A DNA stretch of 47,160 nucleotides from Clostridium sp. C105KSO13 (GCF_001517425.1 NZ_FBWL01000151.1:1-47160); one strand, 5' to 3'. Positions 17,084 through 26,622 are shown, counted from the stretch's first letter. Program-made: numbers and translations. Notes: generated by a model not told the origin, from the sequence alone.

Positions 17084-17911
17084 TTATGCAAACAGTGCAC
17101 TCATACCAAAATAGAGGAGAACAATGATTCCCATTACAATTCTATAGTATCCAAATGCCTTAAAATCATGTCCTTTGATATACTGCATCAGGAACTTAAT
17201 AGCAAATATGGCTACCGCAAAGGAAACTGCACAGCCAAGCAGAAGGAGAAAACTTTCCATACCTGTAAAGTGAAAACCAAATTTTACAATTTTTAATAAA
17301 CTTGCTCCAAACATAACAGGAATGGCGAGGAAAAATGTAAACTCTGCAGCTACAGCTCTCGATGCACCGATTAGCAGTCCGCCTATAATGGTTGCGCCGG
17401 ACCGGGAGGTTCCCGGAATCAGGGCGAGCACTTGAAATCCTCCGATCATCAGGGCCATAGGGATTGTAAGATCTGACAGCCTCCTCACCGACGGCCTTAC
17501 ATGTTCGTTGCGCTTTTCTACCACAATAAATATGACACCATAGAGTATCAGCATAATTGCTACAACTACATAATTCATCAAGTATGCATCAAGAAGGTCA
17601 TCAAACAGCAGGCCTATGACCGCAGCGGGTACAGCCGCTGCTATAACCTTCACCCATAGTTGCAGCGTAAGTTTCTTCTGTTTATCTGTCTTGGTTCTTG
17701 AAAATGGATTCAACTTGTGGAAATATATCACAACAACAGCAAGAATTGCTCCCAGCTGGATCACCACATTAAACATGGACATGAAATCATCACTCATCTT
17801 GAGTTTTACAAACTCTTCTACCAGTATTAGATGTCCCGTACTGCTGATTGGCAGCCATTCGGTAATCCCCTCCACAATTCCCAGTATAATTACTTTTAAA
17901 GCTTCTAACAT
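17084..17911 (-). CDS. uppP: undecaprenyl-diphosphatase (UppP/BacA)
   Basis: A 275-residue polytopic membrane enzyme that dephosphorylates undecaprenyl pyrophosphate to recycle the cell-wall lipid carrier; overproduction is known to give bacitracin resistance. Catalytic motifs are [14 protein letters not shown] near the N-terminus (14-27) and [10 protein letters not shown] in the middle. Length is normal. It lies 13 nt after a HAD phosphatase gene, likely cotranscribed. Confidence 0.97.
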   Translation of the reverse strand: MLEALKVIILGIVEGITEWLPISSTGHLILVEEFVKLKMSDDFMSMFNVVIQLGAILAVVVIYFHKLNPFSRTKTDKQKKLTLQLWVKVIAAAVPAAVIGLLFDDLLDAYLMNYVVVAIMLILYGVIFIVVEKRNEHVRPSVRRLSDLTIPMALMIGGFQVLALIPGTSRSGATIIGGLLIGASRAVAAEFTFFLAIPVMFGASLLKIVKFGFHFTGMESFLLLLGCAVSFAVAIFAIKFLMQYIKGHDFKAFGYYRIVMGIIVLLYFGMSALFA

Positions 17912-17924
17912 ACTTCTCCTCCTT

Positions 17925-18755
17925 TTAGCTTAGTGCGAACTGCTCGATCGCCTTTGCTGCTCCTTCTTCTATATTCGATAAAGTTATGTAATCCGCAGCG
18001 TTTTTCACTTCTTCCTCTGCATTTCCCATGGCGACTCCCAGACCGGCCTCCTTGAGCATGTCGATATCATTGTCTCTGTCCCCACATGCCATAATCTCTT
18101 CCCGTCTGATGCCAAGCATCTTTCCCAGTTCCACAAGTGCTGTACCCTTGTTCACCCCGGATGCATTAATCTCTATATTATACCCCAGAGAGGTGACCAA
18201 TACGATGCCTTCCTGCTTTTCCAGTTCCGCCCATGCCGCCTTTTGTTCCTCACTGTCCGCAAAAATGGCCTGGACTTTATCCATATCCTTATTCTCATGC
18301 TCAATCAATGCCATAATACTTTGTACAGGCTTCCTGCTCTTAAGTACATACTCCCACATGTTTGGGTCATGATGATAGTGACCTATGTTTCTCAGTTTCT
18401 GCTCTGGGGCATAGCCCTGGCCATCAAAATATACCTCTTGTAATGTATCATATTTTCTGAATGTTTCCAATGCTTTCTTTCCCCTTTCTATCGGAAGAAG
18501 CCTTTCAATCAGCGGCTTGTTTTCTTTTATATCCATCACCCTCGCCCCATTGGACGTAATAGCATAGCGGATATCGGGGTAGAACCTTAGTTCTTCCGGT
18601 ATCCCTGTAAGAGGCCTGCCGGTGGCCGCCAGTACAATAATCCCCCGTTCTATAGCGTGATTTAAAATCCGCCTTGTATATGGAAGAATTTCTTTCTTTT
18701 CATTTAAAAGTGTGCCATCCAAATCCAGCCCTATCATTTTTATCTGATGCTTCAT
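17925..18755 (-). CDS. Cof-type HAD-family phosphatase
   Basis: A 276-residue HAD hydrolase of the Cof subfamily (cap type IIB). Motif I is DLDGTLLN, motif II is in AATGRP, and motif IV is [10 protein letters not shown] near the C-terminus. Members dephosphorylate sugar phosphates, FMN or similar small molecules; the substrate is not predictable here. It precedes uppP with a 13-nt gap. Confidence 0.95.
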   Translation of the reverse strand: MKHQIKMIGLDLDGTLLNEKKEILPYTRRILNHAIERGIIVLAATGRPLTGIPEELRFYPDIRYAITSNGARVMDIKENKPLIERLLPIERGKKALETFRKYDTLQEVYFDGQGYAPEQKLRNIGHYHHDPNMWEYVLKSRKPVQSIMALIEHENKDMDKVQAIFADSEEQKAAWAELEKQEGIVLVTSLGYNIEINASGVNKGTALVELGKMLGIRREEIMACGDRDNDIDMLKEAGLGVAMGNAEEEVKNAADYITLSNIEEGAAKAIEQFALS

Positions 18756-18825
18756 GAATTGCCAATCCTCCTGCTTTATGTAAAACCATTCTTTATAAAA
18801 ATTTTCTAACTTATTCTATCAAAAT

Positions 18826-18854
18826 TTGCTTAATAAAGCAATTTATAGTATAAT
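18826..18854 (+). promoter_or_regulatory. promoter of the SleB-domain gene
   Basis: TTGCTT (18826-18831), a 17-nt spacer and a perfect TATAAT (18849-18854) lie about 30 nt before the start codon. This vegetative-type promoter suggests the gene is not restricted to sporulation. Confidence 0.65.
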
Positions 18855-18884
18855 AGCAAAGCACAACTATTAAGAAAGGAATTA

Positions 18885-20000
18885 ATGATTATGAAATTGC
18901 GCTTAAAACGTGGAGGACAAGTCCTTGTTTCTCTTGCCTGCTCTCTCGCATTAGTGCTTTCCGTAGTTCCGGTTCACGCCGAAGACAAGAAGAGTCTGGA
19001 AAGCAAAACTTCTGATTTAAAGGGTCAGCTTGCAGGCATCAATAATGAGCTTCTCTCCATAAGTGATGAGATTTCCACGAATGAAATGCAGGTCGAAGTT
19101 ACCAATGGCGAAATTCAAAGGACAAAAGATTCCTTAGCCGAGGCAGAGGCGAACGAAGCAAAGCAATATGAGGATATGAAGTCCCGTATTAAGTATATGT
19201 ATGAGACCGGCAACTCCAGCTTGCTGGAGATACTTTTTTCAGCGGAGGATATGTCAGACTTCCTGAATAAAGCTGACTTTATACAAAATATCAGCGATTA
19301 TGACCGGGACATGCTTCTTGAACTACAAAAAATCCAGAAAAAAATTTCTGATCAGAAAGATACCTTGGAAGCTCAGCAGGACTCTATGCAGCAGCTCCAG
19401 GCAAACCTCAAAAAACGACAGGCTGAGTTAGTTAAAAAGGCAGCGGCCACATCCACGGATCTGAGCGCTTACAATACAAAGTTAGAAAAGCTCCGTGCCG
19501 AAGAAGCCGCAAGGCTCGCAGCGGAGGCAGAAGCCGCAGCAACAGCGCAGGCAAAGGCCCAGGAAGCCGCAGCTGTGAATGTACCTGCGAATACCTCCGG
19601 AGGCAGTTCGGGCGGTACTGTTGTCAATACAGATGGCACAAGCATATCCGGAAGCGAACTGGATGTATTTGCCGCAATATTAGACTGTGAGGCAATGCAT
19701 GACTACAATTCTATGCTGGCTGTGGCAACGGTCATTATGAATCGAGTACAGAGTCCTTCATTTCCAGGTTCGGTTTCAGATGTGGTTTACGCCAGCGGAC
19801 AATTTGAACCTGTATGGACCGGACGTCTTGAATCCGTACTATCAAATGGTCCCAGCAACCTTGCGTATACCGTGGCTCAGGACGCAATCAATGGAACTCG
19901 TCTGGCGGAAGTAGCTGACTGTTACTATTTCCTCTATGCAGGAGCAACAGACAGACCGGGAGTGAACATTGGAAATAATCTTTTCTTCCCAAGCTGGTAG
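18885..20000 (+). CDS. secreted coiled-coil cell-wall hydrolase with SleB domain
   Basis: A 371-residue exported protein. A signal peptide (ending near VPVHAED) leads into a PcsB-like coiled-coil region (about 30-225) with two long helical parts and an Ala/Glu-rich stretch, then a Gly/Ser linker (about 235-255). A C-terminal SleB/CwlJ hydrolase domain (about 260-371) follows, with ILDCEAM and VATVIMNRV. SleB-type domains are lytic transglycosylases acting on peptidoglycan. The coiled coil suggests control by a membrane partner such as FtsEX, as for PcsB; that is inference. Two ATGs (18885 and 18891) fit the AAAGGA site. It converges with adhE. Confidence 0.92.
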   Translation: MIMKLRLKRGGQVLVSLACSLALVLSVVPVHAEDKKSLESKTSDLKGQLAGINNELLSISDEISTNEMQVEVTNGEIQRTKDSLAEAEANEAKQYEDMKSRIKYMYETGNSSLLEILFSAEDMSDFLNKADFIQNISDYDRDMLLELQKIQKKISDQKDTLEAQQDSMQQLQANLKKRQAELVKKAAATSTDLSAYNTKLEKLRAEEAARLAAEAEAAATAQAKAQEAAAVNVPANTSGGSSGGTVVNTDGTSISGSELDVFAAILDCEAMHDYNSMLAVATVIMNRVQSPSFPGSVSDVVYASGQFEPVWTGRLESVLSNGPSNLAYTVAQDAINGTRLAEVADCYYFLYAGATDRPGVNIGNNLFFPSW

Positions 20001-20016
20001 GCAGGACAAGCTTGTT

Positions 20017-20056
20017 AAAAAATGAGGATATCGCAAAGAGCAATATCCTCATTTTT
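20017..20056. terminator. bidirectional terminator between the SleB-domain gene and adhE
   Basis: AAAATGAGGATAT...ATATCCTCATTTTT forms a 13-bp stem with A- and T-tracts on both sides, placed between the two convergent stop codons. Confidence 0.92.
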
Positions 20057-20092
20057 ATTTACTGATTTGGCTTTTAATTGATACTCCATTAA

Positions 20093-22711
20093 TTATTTTC
20101 CGTAATAACACTTCAAATAAATCTCTTTTATCTCTTTCAACAATGGATACCTGGGATTAGCTCCGGTACACTGATCGTTAAATGCCTGCTCCACCATGTC
20201 ATCCACCGTATCAAGGAAGTATTTTTCATCAACGCCATACTCCTTGATGGACTTTTTAATCCCTATCTTTTCCTTCAATGTTTCCAGCTTCCCAATAAAG
20301 TCTTCAAACACTTCATTATCATCCCTGCCTGTGCAGCCTGCAAATCGACCCAGCTCAGCATATCTTGCCAAAGCATCCGGGTATGGATACTGAGAGAAAG
20401 TTCCCATCTTCGCCGGAACTTCTGCTGCATTATATCTCATAACTTCTGTAAGCAGGACCGCATTTGCAACACCGTGGGGCAGATGATGAAAAGCACCCAG
20501 TTTATGTGCCATGGAATGGTTAACTCCCAGGAACGCATTTGCAAATGCCATACCCGCCATACAGGATGCATCGGCCATCTTTTCGCGGGCAATCGGATCG
20601 TCTGCTCCGTTGTCATAGGCAGAAGGCAGATAGTCGAATACTGTCTTTACAGCCTTCATTGACAGTGGCTGAGTAAAATCTGTAGCCATAATGGAAACAT
20701 AGGACTCAATTGCATGAGTCATAACATCAATACCGGAAGCACTGGTCAATCCTTTGGGCTGTGTCATCATATTGTCAACGTCCACAATTGCCATATTGGG
20801 AAGAAGTTCATAGTCCGCCAGGGGCCATTTTACGCCTGTATCTGCGTCCGTAATGATTGCAAACGGTGTCACCTCAGAGCCTGTTCCCGCAGAAGTAGGA
20901 ATCGCTACAAAATATGCCTTCTCGCCCATTTTCGGGAAAGTAAATACTCTTTTCCGAATATCCATAAAATCCATGGCCAAATCTTCAAAGTTTACCTCCG
21001 GATGTTCATACATAAGCCACATAATCTTTCCTGCATCCATTGCAGAACCGCCGCCTAGGGCAATGATTGTATCCGGTTCGAAAGCCGAAAGCATCTCTGC
21101 TCCTTTTCTTGCACACTGAAGAGTCGGATCAGGCGCAACCTCAAAGAAGCATGAATGCTGAATTCCCATCTCATCCAGTTTTGCCTCAACAGCATCTACA
21201 TAACCGTTCTTGTACAAGAAGGAATCTGTTATGATAAAAGCTTTCTTTTTATGCATAATCGTTCCAAGTTCGTCAAGTGCTACCGGCATACAGCCTTTTT
21301 TAAAGTAAACTTTCTCTGGTACTCTAAACCAAAGCATATTTTCTCTCCTCTCGGCAACTGTCTTTATATTCAGCAAATGCTTCACCCCTACGTTCTCCGA
21401 CACAGAGTTACCGCCCCAGGAACCGCAGCCAAGTGTAAGAGAAGGAATCATTTTAAAGTTGTAGAGGTCGCCGATACCGCCCTGGGAAGAAGGGGTATTG
21501 ACCAATACACGTCCGGTCTTCATCGCCTCTGCATGCCTTGCCATCTTTTCCTTTTGACTCGGGTGTACATAAAGAGAAGATGTGTGTCCATACCCGCCAT
21601 CAGCTACAAGCTTCTCCGCCTTATGTAAGGCCTCGTCAAAAGTTTTTGCTTTGTACATCGCAAGAACAGGGGATAGCTTTTCATGAGCAAATTCTTCTGA
21701 AGGCTCTACAGATTCCACTTCACCGATTAAAATCTTTGTATCTGCAGGAACCTCCACCCCCGCCATTTTTGCAATAGCATATGCCGACATTCCCGGGATT
21801 TTTGAATTAAGTGCACCATCAATGATAATCGTCTTGCGCACCTTATCAAGCTCATCTCCCTTTTTTAGAAAATAGCACCCACGATAAGCAAATTCCTTCT
21901 TCACTTCCTCGTATATGCTTTCAAGCACCGTTACAGACTGTTCGGAAGCACATATCATACCATTGTCAAATGTCTTAGAATGAATGATTGAACTGACAGC
22001 TACTTTTATGTCCGCAGTATCATCAATAATAACAGGTGTATTCCCTGAGCCTACCCCCAGTGCAGGTTTCCCTGATGAATATGCCGATTTTACCATCCCG
22101 GGTCCGCCTGTGGCAAGAATAACATCTGACTCCTGCATAACCTGCGTTGTAAGGTTAAGTGACGGTTCATCTATCCATCCGATGATTCCTTCCGGTGCCC
22201 CCGCTTTTACCGCAGCATCCAGGACAACTTTAGCTGCCTCAATAGTACACTTTTTTGCAGCCGGATGAGGACTGATAATGATGGCATTTCTTGTTTTCAA
22301 ACTAATCAATGTCTTAAAAATAGCCGTTGAAGTAGGGTTCGTAGTAGGAATAACTGCCGCAATCAGCCCGAGAGGTTCTGCAATTTTTTTTATTCCATAC
22401 GCCGGGTCCTCCTCAATAACACCACAGGTCTTCGTATGCCTATATGCATTATAAATATACTCAGCCGCATAATGATTCTTAATCACCTTATCTTCCACAA
22501 CCCCACGCTGTGTCTCTTCCACTGCCAGTTTAGCAAGGGGAATACGCTGTTTATTCGCTGCCATAGCTGCTTCAAAGAAAATCTTATCTACCTGCTCCTG
22601 GTTATATGTGGCAAATACCTTCTGTGCATTTCGCATTGCCCGCATCTTGGCTTCAAGGGTTTCTGCGCTGTTCACAATATCAGGTACAACTGTCTTATCC
22701 TTTTTTACCAT
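20093..22711 (-). CDS. adhE: bifunctional aldehyde-alcohol dehydrogenase
   Basis: An 872-residue fusion of a CoA-acylating aldehyde dehydrogenase (about 1-440, catalytic Cys in NGMICASEQS) and an iron-dependent alcohol dehydrogenase (about 455-870; GGGSAMDAGK for NAD, and His ligands in MTHAIES and NHSMAHKLGA). It reduces acetyl-CoA to ethanol and reoxidises two NADH. The start is put at the ATG at 22711, which follows AGGAGG; the longer frame from 22762 adds 17 residues before that site and is unlikely. The upstream region has its own promoter and a large palindrome. Confidence 0.97.
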   Translation of the reverse strand: MVKKDKTVVPDIVNSAETLEAKMRAMRNAQKVFATYNQEQVDKIFFEAAMAANKQRIPLAKLAVEETQRGVVEDKVIKNHYAAEYIYNAYRHTKTCGVIEEDPAYGIKKIAEPLGLIAAVIPTTNPTSTAIFKTLISLKTRNAIIISPHPAAKKCTIEAAKVVLDAAVKAGAPEGIIGWIDEPSLNLTTQVMQESDVILATGGPGMVKSAYSSGKPALGVGSGNTPVIIDDTADIKVAVSSIIHSKTFDNGMICASEQSVTVLESIYEEVKKEFAYRGCYFLKKGDELDKVRKTIIIDGALNSKIPGMSAYAIAKMAGVEVPADTKILIGEVESVEPSEEFAHEKLSPVLAMYKAKTFDEALHKAEKLVADGGYGHTSSLYVHPSQKEKMARHAEAMKTGRVLVNTPSSQGGIGDLYNFKMIPSLTLGCGSWGGNSVSENVGVKHLLNIKTVAERRENMLWFRVPEKVYFKKGCMPVALDELGTIMHKKKAFIITDSFLYKNGYVDAVEAKLDEMGIQHSCFFEVAPDPTLQCARKGAEMLSAFEPDTIIALGGGSAMDAGKIMWLMYEHPEVNFEDLAMDFMDIRKRVFTFPKMGEKAYFVAIPTSAGTGSEVTPFAIITDADTGVKWPLADYELLPNMAIVDVDNMMTQPKGLTSASGIDVMTHAIESYVSIMATDFTQPLSMKAVKTVFDYLPSAYDNGADDPIAREKMADASCMAGMAFANAFLGVNHSMAHKLGAFHHLPHGVANAVLLTEVMRYNAAEVPAKMGTFSQYPYPDALARYAELGRFAGCTGRDDNEVFEDFIGKLETLKEKIGIKKSIKEYGVDEKYFLDTVDDMVEQAFNDQCTGANPRYPLLKEIKEIYLKCYYGK

Positions 22712-22768
22712 TTCTGTTTTTCCTCCTGTTGTTGAATTATGTTTTTGTTTCATTCCTGACATGTGAAT

Positions 22769-22797
22769 AGTTTAACTTATTGTGAATTATTTGTCAA
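22769..22797 (-). promoter_or_regulatory. adhE promoter
   Basis: Minus-strand TTGACA (plus 22792-22797), a 17-nt spacer and TAAACT (22769-22774). The -35 box is the outer end of a 44-bp palindrome, so a factor bound there would occlude the polymerase. Confidence 0.7.
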
Positions 22798-22835
22798 TAA
22801 ATTAACGTTATATATTTAACGTTAATTTATTGACA
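22792..22835. repeat. 44-bp perfect palindrome (candidate operator) upstream of adhE
   Basis: TGTCAATAAATTAACGTTA, spacer TATATT, then TAACGTTAATTTATTGACA: two perfect 19-bp arms. Each arm ends in a TTGACA -35 box, one pointing to adhE and one the other way. The TTAACGTTAA cores resemble sites of redox or fermentation regulators such as Rex (TTGTTAA-N4-TTAACAA) but do not match its consensus. The regulator is not identified. Confidence 0.75.
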
Positions 22836-22865
22836 TTCTTTGTAAAAAATGCACATAATAGAGGA

Positions 22866-22975
22866 CTTAATAGGGGACTGACCCTTTTGAGCACCGTTTT
22901 CAGAATTGTTTTACAATTAAAAAACAGAAAACGTAAATGTGGTCGATAACCATATTTTCGTTTCCTGTTTTTCTA
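22866..22975 (+). ncRNA. candidate divergent small RNA opposite adhE
   Basis: A plus-strand promoter (TTGACA 22830-22835, 18-nt spacer, CATAAT 22854-22859) is followed about 55-60 nt later by a strong hairpin ending in CCTGTTTTTCT. No ORF with a ribosome binding site lies between. The transcript would be about 110 nt and share its operator with adhE. Confidence 0.35.
22919..22972 (-). terminator. terminator of the ribosomal-protein superoperon
   Basis: AAAACAG(A)AAACG(T)AAATGTGGT pairs with ACCATATTTTCGTTTCCTGTTTT around CGATA. On the minus strand it ends in TTTTTT, 20 nt past the rplQ stop. It also has a U-tract on the plus strand, so it can work both ways. Confidence 0.9.
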
Positions 22976-22991
22976 TAAAATATTAATAAAT

Positions 22992-23522
22992 TTATACTAA
23001 TTCAATGAGCACTTCAAGCGCAGCATCACCCTTACGCTGTCCAATTTTTACGATTCGAGTATATCCGCCGTTGCGATCAGCATATTTCGGAGCAATCTCA
23101 GAAAATAATTTGTCAACCAAATCAATTTCTTTCATATTTTTCTTCTTTCCTTTAGCCGGAACTTCCATTACCGGATAAAGAACTTTTATCATTTCTCTTC
23201 TTGTATGAAGTCTGCTCGGTGCATCTTTCTTGATTGTTTTGTCAACTTCATCATATACAGTAACTTTCTTACCGTCAACGATTTCTTTGACTCTTTTTCC
23301 ATCCTTATCTTTGCGTGCAACTTTTGCTTTTACAGTTACTTCTTCAAAGTTGTCCTTTTCCCGTACTGCTGCGGCAATTAGTCCTTCTGTAATTTTGCGG
23401 ATTTCTTTTGCCTTAGCCTCTGTAGTAACAATCTTGCCGTTGCTCAGCAGTGCAGTTACTTGATTTCTGAGCAGAGCTTTTCTCTGGCTGGATGTTCTGC
23501 CAAGTTTTCTATATTTTGCCAT
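22992..23522 (-). CDS. rplQ: 50S ribosomal protein L17, with a large insertion
   Basis: A 176-residue L17, against about 113-127 in most bacteria. The N-terminus (YRKLGRTSSQRKALLRN) and C-terminus (GGYTRIVKIGQRKGDAA) are canonical. About 50 extra residues lie at roughly 54-103 (rich in Lys, Asp and Val: ARKDKDGKRVKEIVDG...), just before the HTRRE motif. The frame is clean, so this is a genuine lineage-type insertion and not an error. L17 lies near the exit tunnel of the 50S subunit. Last gene of the superoperon. Confidence 0.97.
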   Translation of the reverse strand: MAKYRKLGRTSSQRKALLRNQVTALLSNGKIVTTEAKAKEIRKITEGLIAAAVREKDNFEEVTVKAKVARKDKDGKRVKEIVDGKKVTVYDEVDKTIKKDAPSRLHTRREMIKVLYPVMEVPAKGKKKNMKEIDLVDKLFSEIAPKYADRNGGYTRIVKIGQRKGDAALEVLIELV

Positions 23523-23647
23523 TGTTTTAATCCTCCATTGTGAAACATTTGGTTATGCATCTTCGGGCTTATTAATCAAATGCCCTGTCATGCGCATCGG
23601 GCTTACTGACAGGAAAATTCAATAAATAATTCACAGGCAGGCGACGC

Positions 23648-24607
23648 TTACTCATCACCCTGATTCAGTTCAAGGTTCAATTCCTTTAACTTAGCCAATA
23701 CTTCTTCTAATGACTTGCGTCCAAGATTACGCACCTTCATCATGTCTTCCGGTGTTTTATTCGTTAGTTCCTCTACGGTGTTAATACCAGCTCTCTTCAG
23801 ACAGTTATAAGAACGGACAGAAAGTTCAAGTTCATCAATACTCATTTCCAAAACTTTTTCTTTCTCGTCATCTTCCTTCTCAATCATCACTTCCGCAGCC
23901 TGGGCTACTTCTGATAAATCGATAAACAGCTTCAAATGCTCACTGAGCACTTTTGCCGCCAGACTGACAGCCTCATCAGGAATCAATGTGCCTTTTGTCC
24001 ATACATCTAATGTAAGTTTGTCATAGTCTGTAATCTGTCCCACACGTGTGTTCTGAATTGTGAGATTCACACGTTCTACTGGTGTATAAATAGAATCAAT
24101 CGGAATAACACCAATCGGCAAGTCTTCATTTTTGTTCTTGTCTGCGCTTACGTATCCTCTGCCTTTTGTAATGGTAAGCTCCATGTACAGTTTGCTGTCC
24201 TTACCGCCGCTTAAAGTGGCAATGACCTGGTCAGGATTCATAATCTCAATATCGGAATCCGCTTGGATGTCAGCACCTGTCACAACGCCTTCACCGTCAA
24301 ATTCGATATATGCAGTCTTTACTTCGTCTGATTCTGATGTATTCTTGATTGCCAGTGATTTCAGATTCATGATAATCTCGGTTACATCTTCTTTTACACC
24401 CGGAATGGAACTAAACTCATGCAGAACTCCCTCAATCTTAACAGAACTGATTGCAGCTCCTGGAAGAGAAGAAAGCATGATTCTCCTCAAGGAATTTCCA
24501 AGAGTTGTTCCATATCCTCTCTCCAGAGGCTCCACAACAAACTGTCCATACTTTTTATCTTCTGAAATTTCAGTAATTTCAATATTAGGTTTATTAAAAT
24601 CAAACAC
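23648..24607 (-). CDS. rpoA: RNA polymerase alpha subunit
   Basis: A 319-residue protein. The N-terminal dimerisation domain has the hallmark [20 protein letters not shown] (32-51), followed by the insert domain. After an acidic linker ([10 protein letters not shown]) comes the alpha-CTD ([15 protein letters not shown]), which contacts UP elements and activators. The position between rpsD and rplQ is the standard Firmicutes order. Confidence 0.99.
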   Translation of the reverse strand: MFDFNKPNIEITEISEDKKYGQFVVEPLERGYGTTLGNSLRRIMLSSLPGAAISSVKIEGVLHEFSSIPGVKEDVTEIIMNLKSLAIKNTSESDEVKTAYIEFDGEGVVTGADIQADSDIEIMNPDQVIATLSGGKDSKLYMELTITKGRGYVSADKNKNEDLPIGVIPIDSIYTPVERVNLTIQNTRVGQITDYDKLTLDVWTKGTLIPDEAVSLAAKVLSEHLKLFIDLSEVAQAAEVMIEKEDDEKEKVLEMSIDELELSVRSYNCLKRAGINTVEELTNKTPEDMMKVRNLGRKSLEEVLAKLKELNLELNQGDE

Positions 24608-24692
24608 TACACAGACCCTCCTTATGGGTTAAAATATGTTGAGGGGTACTCATGTTAAATGTCAAGCTTAAACCAGCTAAATCCATCAGGGA

Positions 24693-25286
24693 TTATTTAG
24701 AATATAACTCGACGATTAACACTTCATCAACAGGCACATCAATTACCTCTCTCTTGGGAAGTTCTTTTACTGTAGCTTTTAGATTTTCAGCATCTACTTC
24801 CAACCAGTCGGGAATCATATTTCCGCCTGTTACTTCGAGAATATCTTTGTACCTCTGACTTCCTTTGTGCTTTTCTTTGATTTCAATTGTATCTCCGGCT
24901 TTTACAAGGTAAGACGGAATATTCACCTGCTTGCCGTTTACCATCACATGCTTGTGATCAACGATCTGCCTTGCTTCTTTTCTTGTTCTTGCGAATCCCA
25001 TACGGAACATTACATTGTCCAGTCTGCTCTCCAGAAGAATCATCAGGTTCTCACCTGTCATACCTTCCATCTTTTTTGCTTTTGCATAATAGTTTCTGAA
25101 AGGTTTTTCCAGTACACCATAGATAAATTTAGCTTTCTGTTTCTCACGTAACTGCAAACCATACTCGCTCATTTTTCTATTTGATCTTTTTAACTGTCTG
25201 TTAGATTTTTTACTAATTCCTAAATAGATTGGATCCATACCTAAGGAACGGCATCTTTTAAGAACCGGAACTCTATTTACTGCCAT
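24693..25286 (-). CDS. rpsD: 30S ribosomal protein S4
   Basis: A 197-residue S4, a primary 16S rRNA-binding assembly protein, with an S4 RNA-binding domain (SRLDNVMFRMGFA...VNGKQVNIPSY). The start is the ATG at 25286 (MAVNRVPVLK) behind AGGAGGAAGCTAAAT; a longer frame begins upstream without a site. The N-terminus lacks the four-Cys zinc knuckle present in some S4 proteins. It lies within the alpha operon between rpsK and rpoA, whereas in Bacillus subtilis rpsD is elsewhere. Confidence 0.98.
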   Translation of the reverse strand: MAVNRVPVLKRCRSLGMDPIYLGISKKSNRQLKRSNRKMSEYGLQLREKQKAKFIYGVLEKPFRNYYAKAKKMEGMTGENLMILLESRLDNVMFRMGFARTRKEARQIVDHKHVMVNGKQVNIPSYLVKAGDTIEIKEKHKGSQRYKDILEVTGGNMIPDWLEVDAENLKATVKELPKREVIDVPVDEVLIVELYSK

Positions 25287-25386
25287 ATTTAGCTTCCTCC
25301 TAATTATTATCCGCGGAATTTTTACCCTCGGGTACAGCATCCGCGCCTTACGTTTCTCATGGTAAATGTCCAAAACACCTCAGAGA

Positions 25387-25782
25387 CTAAACTCTTCTGC
25401 GCTTCGGGGGACGACATCCATTGTGCGGTACCGGCGTTACGTCTCTGATGCTTGTTACATCAATGCCGTTTGCCTGAAGGGCACGGATTGCTGCTTCTCT
25501 TCCTGAACCAGGTCCCTTTACAAAAACATCTACGGTCTTCAGACCATGAACTAATGCTGCCTTTGCTGCTGTCTCAGCTGCCATCTGTGCTGCATATGGA
25601 GTAGATTTCCTTGAACCTCTAAATCCCAGACCACCCGCACTTGCCCATGAAAGAGCATTTCCCTGTGCATCTGTCAATGTAACAATTGTATTGTTAAAAG
25701 ATGACTGGATATGTGCTTGTCCTCGTTCAACGTTTTTCTTGACACGTTTTTTTGTCACTTTTTTGGTAACTTTCTTAGCCAT
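25387..25782 (-). CDS. rpsK: 30S ribosomal protein S11
   Basis: A 131-residue S11 of normal length, with [15 protein letters not shown] near the N-terminus, the central [16 protein letters not shown], and the conserved C-terminus [17 protein letters not shown]. It forms part of the 30S platform. The N-terminus is unusually Lys/Val-rich. It follows rpsM in the alpha operon. Confidence 0.99.
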   Translation of the reverse strand: MAKKVTKKVTKKRVKKNVERGQAHIQSSFNNTIVTLTDAQGNALSWASAGGLGFRGSRKSTPYAAQMAAETAAKAALVHGLKTVDVFVKGPGSGREAAIRALQANGIDVTSIRDVTPVPHNGCRPPKRRRV

Positions 25783-25822
25783 TTAAACTAACCTACTTTC
25801 TCAAATTATCAATTAATATTTC

Positions 25823-26191
25823 CTATTTTTTCTTGTTAGCTACAGTTCTCTTCGGACCCTTGCATGTTCTTGCATTAGTCTTTGTCTTCTGACCACGCAC
25901 CGGAAGACCTTTTCTATGACGTATTCCACGGTAGCAGCCAATTTCCTTCAGTCTCTTAATATTCAGCTGAATCTCTCTTCTCAGATCACCTTCTACAGTC
26001 TGAGTCTCATCAATTACCTCGCTGATTTTCTTTACATCTTCACTAGTTAAATCTCTCACACGAGTATCAGGATTCACTCCTGCCTCTGCAAGAATACGGT
26101 TTGAACTTGTTCTGCCTATTCCATAGATATAAGTCAAACCGATTTCTACACGTTTGTCTCTTGGTAAGTCTACACCTGCAATACGAGCCAT
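25823..26191 (-). CDS. rpsM: 30S ribosomal protein S13
   Basis: A 122-residue S13 ([26 protein letters not shown]..., C-terminal [24 protein letters not shown]). It sits in the 30S head and touches the P-site tRNA and the B1 bridges. The start is the ATG at 26191; a frame opening five codons earlier would begin at the ribosome binding site (GGAGGAAAGACAC). A long structured intergenic region precedes it. Confidence 0.98.
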   Translation of the reverse strand: MARIAGVDLPRDKRVEIGLTYIYGIGRTSSNRILAEAGVNPDTRVRDLTSEDVKKISEVIDETQTVEGDLRREIQLNIKRLKEIGCYRGIRHRKGLPVRGQKTKTNARTCKGPKRTVANKKK

Positions 26192-26206
26192 GTGTCTTTC
26201 CTCCAT

Positions 26207-26508
26207 TTCAAATCTGTTGTTATATTGTCCCTAACTGGGATGTCCTTCAGCTTCCGGAAAGGTGCTTCCTTCCTCCTGGTGAACATCCAGACATACATTC
26301 ATGTATGCCCTTTCCCGACCTGCGTAAATACTCTAAAAAATGCCGGGTATTACAAGCAATATACAGGATAAAAACCCACCACTCTCGGTACCTGCCGCTT
26401 CAGCAGTATGGTGTATCCTTACTGTATATTAAACAGCCCCACACACCTCCTGGTGTATCGCGCTGTCAGCCGCCTAATTCATACACAAGCTATTCATCGA
26501 GCTATATA
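26207..26508 (-). ncRNA. candidate structured RNA between rpmJ and rpsM
   Basis: A 302-nt gap inside a ribosomal operon whose other gaps are mostly 10-130 nt. On the coding strand a nested fold is visible at 26430-26358: AATATACA/TGTATATT, then GGATA/TATCC, then CACCA/TGGTG, then CTGC/GCAG. A second possible stem GGGT...ACCC is followed by GGCATTTTTT, an attenuator-like arrangement overlapping the first fold. Further hairpins lie at CATACA-TTCA-TGTATG and ACACC-AGGA-GGTGT. No ORF is convincing. A leader controlling rpsM onwards is the simplest guess. Confidence 0.5.
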
Positions 26509-26622
26509 TTAACCCTGTCTTTGTTTGTGTTTCGGATTCTCACAGATTACTCTGACGCTTCCTTTTCTTCTAATAACCTTGCATTTTTCACAAATTGGTT
26601 TTACTGATGATCTAACCTTCAT
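26509..26622 (-). CDS. rpmJ: 50S ribosomal protein L36
   Basis: A 37-residue protein ([20 protein letters not shown]...) with the zinc-binding pattern C11-x2-C14-x12-C27-x4-H32 of the Cys-containing L36 type, which depends on zinc. The length of 37 is standard. AGGAGG lies just before the ATG. It lies between infA and the long rpsM leader. L36 organises 23S rRNA helices below the L7/L12 stalk. Confidence 0.98.
   Translation of the reverse strand: MKVRSSVKPICEKCKVIRRKGSVRVICENPKHKQRQG

Noticed and set aside
26101-26607. 168-residue ORF on the plus strand across rpsM and rpmJ
   Set aside because: It overlaps two real ribosomal genes in antisense and lacks a start signal; it is a shadow of the long intergenic region.
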